Positions 56,621 through 64,000 of a DNA stretch of 64,000 bases are shown here, piece after piece. The notes beneath the pieces were generated by a model. It ran no database searches, was not told the DNA's origin, and was given only the letters and a program-made list of their open reading frames with translations. Origin of the DNA: Spinellus fusiger (taxonomy: Eukaryota > Mucoromycota > Mucoromycetes > Mucorales > Phycomycetaceae). The position numbers were made by a program, and so were the translations under genes. The stretch lies in NCBI GenBank assembly GCA_025094145.1, contig JALLLS010000021.1, forward strand, positions 372,001-436,000. The letters run 5' to 3'. Each line of letters begins with the position of its first letter. Position 1 is the stretch's first letter.

Positions 56621-58660
56621 TCATGGCACTGCCTCCATAGCATCAATATCTTTCTGCAAAGTTTCTATCATACGTTCGAGGCATTTCTGTTGATTATCCA
56701 ATACCTATAAGAAATGTAAAGTTAATAAATAAGTAAAAAGTTGAACAGCTCTGGATTAATTAAAATGTCTACTCTCTTTACCTCCTTGAGTGAATTTGTA
56801 TCTTCTTCATTAATAGACCGCCATACTTCTCTGTTCCTTCCTATGTGTGACTCTCTCTCCCTTTTGATAGAATCCAACCGGAACCAGAGCATGTTTATTT
56901 TTGCCTGTACTTGTTTGATGCCATCTGGCTTTGATGCCAATTCATTCATGTGGTGTCCTAAATGCTCCTCAGTACTACAAAGAGGTGTCCCACTGAAACG
57001 AAGTACTTGGGAATAACGCATTAACTAATATCAATCATTCGTATTAGAAACAGAAATCCAATAACCACAGAGTTACCTTTAATAATCTTTGAGTCAACTC
57101 CATGCTACGTCGCCACTGCTCTTGCCTTTTTACTTTTGTGTCTAATGCAAGTTTATGTTCTGCTGCTACTAATCTTTCTTGTGCCTCCTAATTTGACATA
57201 GTTTGGTGAGTGTTGTCCCTTTTTTCTTCTTCTTTGTGGAGTTGAAATGTTTTTTAATTACCTGCACCATTGCTCTATGAAGAGCAGTTTGATCATTTTG
57301 AGCATTAATTCTTTTTAGCAAATCATCAAATCCTACTACCAGAACAGGAACCATACTGTAATCAAGGTATTCAATAAACATCCAGCCTATCATGCAGGTC
57401 CTACCATGATGGATCCGGATTTCTTCTTACTGCTTCATTCCACAATTCCTCATTTTGGTTTGCAGGACGAACATAAAGATGAAGCTCATTTGTTGGCACT
57501 TGATTATAGAAATAATGCTACAGAAATAACTGTCGGTAAGATATCCTCTCTCCATCTAAATAATAATAATAATAATAATAATAATACACTCTGCCCATGC
57601 AATGGCTTACTCTAAATCCACACAAGGGTGATGTAGGATCCCATTTTGCCTTTAGTATTGCTAATTCTTCCCATGTCTTTTGTGGTGGTGGTGGAATAGC
57701 TGCTGCTGGTTGTTGTTGTTGTTGTTGTTGTTGTTGCTGTCCTGTATGTAAATTAATTTGTTATTTATTCTGTAGAAATCCACTCTATACATATATCCAC
57801 CTACCGAATAATAATCCTGGTTGTGGTTGATTACCTAATGTACATTGTATTAAATCAATATAGCTCAATGTGATAGTGTATTATTAATTTACCAAATAGT
57901 GAAGTAGTCATACCGGGTTTTGCTGCATTTGCATTGTTGGCACCAAAGCTAAATCCTCCAATGGCAGGTGCTGTTGCTGTGTTGGTACCAAAGCTGAAGC
58001 CTCCAGTGGCAGGTGTTGTTGCTGTGTTGGTACCAAAGCTAAATCCTCCAGTGGCAGGTGCTGTTGCTGTATTGGTACCAAAGCTGAAGCCTCCAGTGGC
58101 AGGTGGTGCTGGTGCTGCTGCTGGTGCTGGTGCTGCTGCTGTATTTGTACCAAAGCTAAAAGCACCAGGCTTAGTGGCAGCTGAAGCGTTAGTGCCAAAT
58201 CCAAAGCTGGTTGTGGGTGCAGTTGCTGTGGCAGGTGTCCCAAAGCTGAATCCTCCAGTTGCTTGGGTTGCTGTGGGTGCAGTTGCTGTAGCAGGAGTTC
58301 CAAAGCTAAACCCGCCTAAAGCTGCAGAGAGCAGTAGTGTTAATGTCGTGGGTTGTATATTCTATCAGTATACCTCCTGCAGGATTTGTCGTACCGGCGT
58401 TTGCATTGGTGCCAAACAAAGTCCCTGCTACAGAATGGCCTGGTGCATTGGCCTGGGGAGCAGCTGCCATAATAATAGCACATGCCATTAGTAAAATAGT
58501 ACGGACTACCCCAGCCCTCATTGATGGTCTGAACTTCTACTGCACAGGGGGAGGGAGCACACTCCAAAAAAAAGAAGAAAAAAGACATCTCTTCCTTCGT
58601 ACCTGCAGAACCAAATCCACTAAAGGGTTGAGAAGTTGGGGCTCCAAAGTTGAAGGCCAT
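56621..58660 (-). CDS. NUP54: FG-repeat nucleoporin of the NUP54/NUP57 family
   Basis: Ten exons: 58660-58603, 58463-58374, 58321-57893, 57834-57805, 57741-57611, 57517-57405, 57355-57262, 57187-57077, 57024-56782 and 56704-56621, giving 460 aa. The N-terminal 200 residues are GGFSFGT/SLFG-type FG repeats forming the permeability barrier; four units are 15-residue near-copies encoded by 45-bp tandem DNA repeats (about 57942-58105). A poly-Gln run (GTT repeat, 57706-57736) precedes the structured part: WEELAILKAKWDPTSPLC, YFYNQVPTNELHLYVRP, then coiled-coil helices to the end, as in the NUP62-NUP58-NUP54 complex of the central channel. The start is divergent from TMEM42, 161 bp away. Confidence 0.93.
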
Positions 58661-58804
58661 GAGGGTCAGCACTGATCTGGGGATGAAATGGAAAAGAGCG
58701 AGTGTATGGCAGAACTCAAGCCCAACGCGTTGTTTGCGAAAAGGCCAGTGAATAAAACAATAGGTAGCAGTCACAGCCTCCACTCTATCCGCCCTACCAT
58801 ACTA

Positions 58805-58825
58805 ATGAACAAGGAGTCATCATGA
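58805..58825 (+). promoter_or_regulatory. Six-codon upstream ORF overlapping the TMEM42 start
   Basis: ATG at 58805 opens MNKESS and stops with TGA inside ATGA (58822-58825), so the stop overlaps the TMEM42 start codon. It matters only if transcription starts upstream of 58805, which is not known. Confidence 0.3.
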
Positions 58826-59389
58826 CATCCTTCATTCCATTTGCTATTTTGTCTGGGTTTTTTGCTGCACTTTCTTCTGTGTTTGCAAAGCTGTTTTCAG
58901 ATGAGCGTACAGCTGTATACCATGAGATGATATCAAAGACAGGCTACTTGCCACTGGATTTATCTTCAGAGGTAAACTAGGCTCTGCTTATCACTGCAGG
59001 CAGAATATCAACAGGCTAAAGAGAAATACCTAATGAATTTCATTTTTCTAGACTTCATTAATGGCTATGCGGGTTTTATGTTTTGTCTTTGTCTTTGTGT
59101 GTAATTCAGTCATGTGGACACTTTTTACAAAGGCACTCAACAGAGCACCTTCCTCAGTGCAAGTCTCAGTGGTGAATGGAGCCATTAATTTTGGTACATC
59201 TGTAAGTAAAATAATCCAACAGCACTCTATAACACTCTATAATAGGCAGTGGCAGGGTTTTTGGTATTTAATGAGCCATTGGCATTTCGTTGGTGGATAG
59301 GCGCTAGTTTTATATTGGCAGGTACCATTCTACTCTCCCAATCACAAGAGAAACTAGAGAAACAAGAACCAAAGCATAAAACACAATAA
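58822..59389 (+). CDS. TMEM42: TMEM42-like small EamA/DMT membrane protein
   Basis: Exons 58822-58971, 59052-59201 and 59246-59389 give 147 aa, close to the family's roughly 155. It has four hydrophobic segments: IPFAILSGFFAALSSVFAK at the N-terminus, MRVLCFVFVFVCNSVMWTLF, an amphipathic loop VSVVNGAINFGTSAVAGFLVF with NEPLAFRWW, and IGASFILAGTILLSQ. NSVMWT.F.KAL and VN.A.NF..SA..G...F.EPL..RWW are the family hallmarks, related to half of a drug/metabolite transporter. The charged Lys/Glu tail follows. Function and substrate are unknown for the family. It is convergent with the hydrolase gene, with only 16 bp between stops. Confidence 0.85.
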
Positions 59390-59405
59390 AACCAAACACT
59401 ATGAA

Positions 59406-60383
59406 TTAGAAGGGGGAGGAGGAGGAGTGGATGGGGGAATCTTCAAGGTTCCAGGCAGAGAGGGAGTCTACAATAGATTGGGCCAATGTAACTCCATTGT
59501 CCAAACATACTAAATGTCCTGCATTTGGAATTCTGTTGAGTGTACATGCTATCTTGTTTTCTTGGACCCACGCAAACCAGCCAGACATAAATGACTCTGT
59601 TAGTATATCAGTATCTCCATGGAGTAGAATGTGAGGCACTGGGAGCGGCTGATCCTGGAATTGAAATTCATTGGGTGAAGAGAAAGAGGGTTTCTTTGGA
59701 ACCAACGAGGCACAGGCAACCAAGTACTGGAATAGGATCTCATCATGAACTAAATTGAGTGAGTGAGTGGCCTTGGCTTGAGTGATAGGATCTACAGAAG
59801 ACATCGGAATACTCATTCGTAGTGTGTCTATTATCTGTTGTTTCTCTGGTGAGTTATCCATTACAGTTGTAAAAAAATCCATCCACTCCATGCGGGGTGA
59901 CTGTAGGTGAATGGAATTACAGCCCATAGCAATAATAGCCCCTGTATTAAGTCCTAATGCCTTCCATGCAGACATCCTTTGGCGGAGACATGCCTGAACA
60001 AAAAATCCACCCATAGAAATACCGCCTAGGACTAAGTTAACAGATTTCTGTGGAGAATAGAGTTGCTTGTATGTTTCAAGGGCATGACTAAGATTCTCTG
60101 CTATTTTATCAAAGCTGATGGGATGTATTGGTCTGGAAGCAATTTCTGGTTGGGACTCTCCATGGTAAGGTAAATCACAAGTCAGGACACAGTATCCAGT
60201 ATTGACCAGAATAGGTAGAAGACTATCAAAATGAGAGTGGCTGCCACCTGTACCATGTATTAGAACAATGAGTGTTCCTGAAAGCGGTGTTCCACTGATA
60301 AAGTAGCATAATGAAGACTCATCACAATGCTTGACATCAAATTTTGTGTTATAATATACACATTGTCTTGTATCTTGAACCAT
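59406..60383 (-). CDS. Alpha/beta-hydrolase fold protein
   Basis: An uninterrupted 325-aa frame. Alpha/beta-hydrolase features in order: oxyanion-hole strand LIVLIHGTGGSHSHF, CDLPYHGES, nucleophile elbow GGISMGGFF (catalytic Ser), acid strand ILLHGDTDILTESF (Asp), and NAGHLVCLD (catalytic His). There is no signal peptide or membrane segment, so it is likely cytosolic. The substrate class (ester, lactone or peptide) cannot be told from the sequence. It is one of the few intron-less genes here. It ends 16 bp from the convergent TMEM42 stop. Confidence 0.9.
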   Translation of the reverse strand: MVQDTRQCVYYNTKFDVKHCDESSLCYFISGTPLSGTLIVLIHGTGGSHSHFDSLLPILVNTGYCVLTCDLPYHGESQPEIASRPIHPISFDKIAENLSHALETYKQLYSPQKSVNLVLGGISMGGFFVQACLRQRMSAWKALGLNTGAIIAMGCNSIHLQSPRMEWMDFFTTVMDNSPEKQQIIDTLRMSIPMSSVDPITQAKATHSLNLVHDEILFQYLVACASLVPKKPSFSSPNEFQFQDQPLPVPHILLHGDTDILTESFMSGWFAWVQENKIACTLNRIPNAGHLVCLDNGVTLAQSIVDSLSAWNLEDSPIHSSSSPF

Positions 60384-63300
60384 TCTTCTTTGCTAGCAAC
60401 TTGACGTGCCTTGCTCTGCATTATTCCATAGCATTATAAAGGTACTAAATCTTTTGTTCGACTAATAAAGATACAGATAACATGGATGAAAAGGGGATTA
60501 AACGTGAGTTCTAACAAAGGCAAAGAGCGGTTACTCACATTGGATATGTAAACATATCTAGTATTTAAGTCATGCATTTTTAACCATTTAGTGCGATCTG
60601 TGAAATTTTAATATTATTGGAACCAGATAAATTAACATTTATATTAAATCCTGTAAGTACTGGACAACCTTTTGAATTTAATGAGTTAAATTATATTATG
60701 AATCTTTATGGTATAAGCTACATTTTTTATTATATCAAATAGTTAAAAATCATATTCTATCCCTAAAGAGGTACCTCTATAATAATGTAGTATATATGAA
60801 ATATTATATTCTTAGAAAGTAGTGGTAGTAATACAATTCAAAGCATTATTATTATCATCGGGTGTTGAATATGCCATTCATGTATTAGGTCAGATAGCCA
60901 CCCTATGAGAGTTTTTGAAAAGTTAGGATATATAAAAATGCGTTAAATACAAAGTGAAAAAAAAGGTACATAAATATTCTAATGATGGGAAAATAAAGAA
61001 CACAATGTTAATTATAAAAATAAAAAAAAGTACATGCATCCTCATATTCCAATCAGAACTCTGCTTAAAGACTATTTTCTCAGTGTTCTTTCTCTCCTAC
61101 ACTCTTTGTATAACTTCTCATTGAAAATTTACAAAAAAAAAGTCTTTATTAAACAAAATTGATAAGATAAAAGTGATCTATCAAGTGTTTTGTAATTTTT
61201 AATAGACAATGGGGATTATTAAATAGAAAATAAGTCTGTATGTCTCAAAGCCAACAGTTTGAAATTTAGTGAAGTTAAGGATGTATATTTTTCCTCATTT
61301 AATTTTCAATACTCCTACCAACAATTAGTCTTAGAAAGAGTTTGTAAGAAACATGAATAATAATTAATGAGATAATACTGAGCAATGAGACTCTATTGTT
61401 ATATTATATACATCACAATAACAAGAATAGGTTAATTTGAAAGAGCCAGAGCCTAATAATTAGACACGTAGATCTTATAAAGAAACCAGGTAATGATAAT
61501 ATGATAGTGTAAGAAAGTGACCTACCGCTCATGACAATAGTTACTCTACCAAATACATTTGATTTCTAGTAGGAATGACCTTTATTAAAATCTATGACTA
61601 ACTTATACCATCAGTAGGAATCAATAAATATCTTTTGACGTGAAGGCCGATGTTAGTGAGTAGCTCAAGAAAGAATGCCAATAATCTAATGCCAATAAAT
61701 CATTCACACCCAAACACCTCTAATTATTTCTTATCAGATGCTATATGCTCTTTAAGCCTTCATTGTTTTCCTTATAAATACATTCTATTTGTATTTGCAT
61801 TTGTAAAGCTTCTATACATATTCTATATTTCTTAAACTCCTTTAGGGTGATTATCATGCTTACTGTACAAATAGTATAAATAGTACCTACAAATAAAACA
61901 CTTTATGTAGCATATTTAATATTATCTTATATAATTTCGGATAACCAAAAGAACCCTGAAAGAATCCCTTAATTTCTCTAGTAACAAATGTTATTGAACC
62001 TGTAGTTATTCAACTTATATCAGTGTCAAACAGATTGTTCTTATAGTGTCTAATCCATAGATATATACTCTATCTTAAAGCCCGTACTTCTGTCAATAAT
62101 GATTATGTAAGTATTCTACTATAAACGATTGACTTAAGGACTTTCTTGTATAAATGAGAAGAAAAATCAAACACACACACACAGAGAGAGAGAAAGAGAG
62201 AAAGATGGATAGTAGAAAAAATCGTTATCGAGACTAGCTCATCTAATCATACTAAACAGGACTTAATTATAGTCAGGCCAGTTCATGGATTTTAAGCATT
62301 CAAACCTCATTTGTTTTATTGCTTTTTATCTTGTATGAATAAAGATATGTTGGTTCTACTATTGATTTTGTAGAGGACTTCTTCCACCATAATGCCTTTA
62401 TTTCTAATATCTTAATTAGTATGTTTACTTATGGGGCAATGTATCATTAGACCTCATTCTGAAGCACTGCTTGCATAGAGGACAGGCGGACGTAATTAAG
62501 TAAAGTATTAGTAAACTGTTGCCTTTTTATTTTATTTTATAAATATAGAGATGTAGCCATACTAATAAAACAAAATAAAAAGAGGCGGCACAGATCTTTT
62601 TTGGTACTTCAGGAATATTTACCAAGCGCTGATGGTTTCTGACAGGGATAGTGTAAGCTAACCTTTTCTCAATTGCAGCACTTTTTTTTTCGGCTGTTAC
62701 ATTTCACGTGTATTCAGGAATATTTCCAACTAAGCATAATATTGCTGTTCTTAGTATTATTCTTTTATTATTATAATAATAATATTATGTGTTAAATAAT
62801 CAAAAATATGTAACCAACATTTAAAAACAAAAACAAACTTATGCTGTATGGAGAAAAAAAAACAATAATCATGCCCTCCCCTTTTCAGACTCCTAGCTGT
62901 AATTATCATTAGATGCAATATTATTAAAGATGGTTCCATAACAAGGAAGTACCGGGTTAGATTTAATAGTCCTAAGATGCATTAGATATTATGTATATCA
63001 CTTAGCATATTTACAAAGCAAAAATAGAAACTGTTTTTAAACATATATTTTTTTGTAAATTTGTATCAATATGTGAATATCCATATCAATGTTTATAGAA
63101 TACAGTCTATGTCGAGGCCACAGACTCCTCAGAAACACCAATATGAGAAGTTCTGGCTGTTTTTTCTTGTGTTTTATCCGTAGATGATCTTTAACTCTCC
63201 GACAACCCATTTTTTCTCGGAAGAAGAAAAAAATAGACGACGAATCTAGCTTTGATAGGTAATTTATTCATCCAGCTATTTGACACATTGATTAAAAATA

Positions 63301-64000
63301 TAGACATGAAGATACTAGAAGATACTAGAAACTAGAAACTAAGTACAAATACAAAATCAGGATGAGATTTACGATCAAAATCAGAATCAGGAATTGCAGT
63401 CTTTTTTTTAGTTAGACACAAACATAATAGAATCAAAGCACCGCCCTATTCTAAAATAATAAGAGGAAGAAAAGGAAGGGATATTCATGGCTCTATACCA
63501 ATCTGACTGTAGACTGGTATCCTTGTTATTAAGTACAGGTGGTGTCTTATTATTTATTATAGGCTATGTGTGTTATTAGGTACAAGTAGTGTATATTAAT
63601 GTATACTCACAATTAAGCAATATGTGTGTAGATTTACCTCTCAGCTATGGATCTTTATCTAATCTTAAGTAGCAATACTGAGGGAGTTGAAAGTTCAACT
63701 TATTATTTGTTGCCTTTTTATTGCTATTGTTCTTATGCAGGTTACAAGTAAAGTGGGATAAAATAGAATATAGCTCAACATTAGCAACACATGAGAGAAT
63801 ATTATATGTATACTTCTGCTCATCGTATTTTCTCTATAAAAATAAAGCAGTTGGGAGATATAGTATGAAGAACTATCATTGTATTACAATTAAGTGATTG
63901 TAAAATAGACTCATTCCTATTGTTGAACTAACTCCGTAAGTCCTTACATTCTTCAATGTTACAAAGTGCTTCATGCTATGGATGTATTTTTTTAAAGTAG
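60384..64000. other. AT-rich intergenic sequence, no gene seen
   Basis: About 3.6 kb without a supported gene or element. An (AC)n(AG)n microsatellite lies near 62171-62206, and (TTAT)n/(ATA)n tracts near 62755-62785. Open frames here are short and A/T-biased. Confidence 0.5.

Noticed and set aside
57908..58491. Overlapping 131-aa and 185-aa frames over the NUP54 FG region
   Set aside because: Repetitive sequence keeps several frames open; the minus-strand FG frame with matching splice sites is the real one.

Overview
This is a eukaryotic nuclear window from an early-diverging fungus, most likely Mucoromycota (Mucorales type). The evidence is the gene set (mitochondrial QCR1, HUB1/UBL5, FHIT, IFRD, TAP42, AMP deaminase, NUP54, YPI1, DAL5-type MFS transporters), many short GT-AG introns (about 40-130 nt), very AT-rich spacers, and decayed Tc1/mariner, Ty3/gypsy-like and Fanzor elements. 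There are no operons, Shine-Dalgarno sites or CRISPR arrays. All exon structures were read by hand from splice sites and frame continuity; no transcript data were available.

Layout. 1-210: start of a minus-strand gene that leaves the window. 622-2407: EH-domain-like protein with a long low-complexity tail (minus). 2902-3456: tentative small multi-exon gene (minus). 3457-7811: gene-poor, with a Tc1 relic (5222-5735) and a perfect 112-bp inverted repeat (7339-7594). 7812-7882: tRNA-His(GTG). 7938-10686 and 18852-21600: two arms of an essentially identical 2.7-kb inverted duplication, each carrying a complete QCR1 gene. The 8.2-kb spacer holds IFRD (+), a ThrE/PRM10-like transporter (-), YPI1 (-) and an RS-domain/HUB1 fusion (-). 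21666-22312: FHIT-like hydrolase with a 5-nt microexon. 24290-26097 and 29193-30964: two tandem paralogous MFS transporters (minus) around a Tc1 relic.

30965-48634 is a 17.7-kb gene desert with no intact gene. It holds a PIF1-type helicase relic, two LTR remnants, a pair of LTR-like repeats, further Tc1 relics, and a Fanzor relic split by a Tc1 insertion.

From 48635 the window becomes gene-dense: AMD1 (14 exons), TAP42, APT1 (all +), an unidentified decayed gene, a chromodomain relic, NUP54 (10 exons, -), TMEM42 (+) and an alpha/beta hydrolase (-). 60384-64000 shows no gene.

Functional links. APT1 makes AMP from adenine and AMD1 deaminates AMP to IMP, with the TOR/PP2A regulator TAP42 between them on the same strand; YPI1 is another phosphatase regulator. 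HUB1 is a spliceosome-associated ubiquitin-like protein, and here it carries an N-terminal RS domain typical of splicing factors. QCR1 and HUB1 are divergent, and their shared intergenic region, with a perfect CRE-type site, is copied in both arms.
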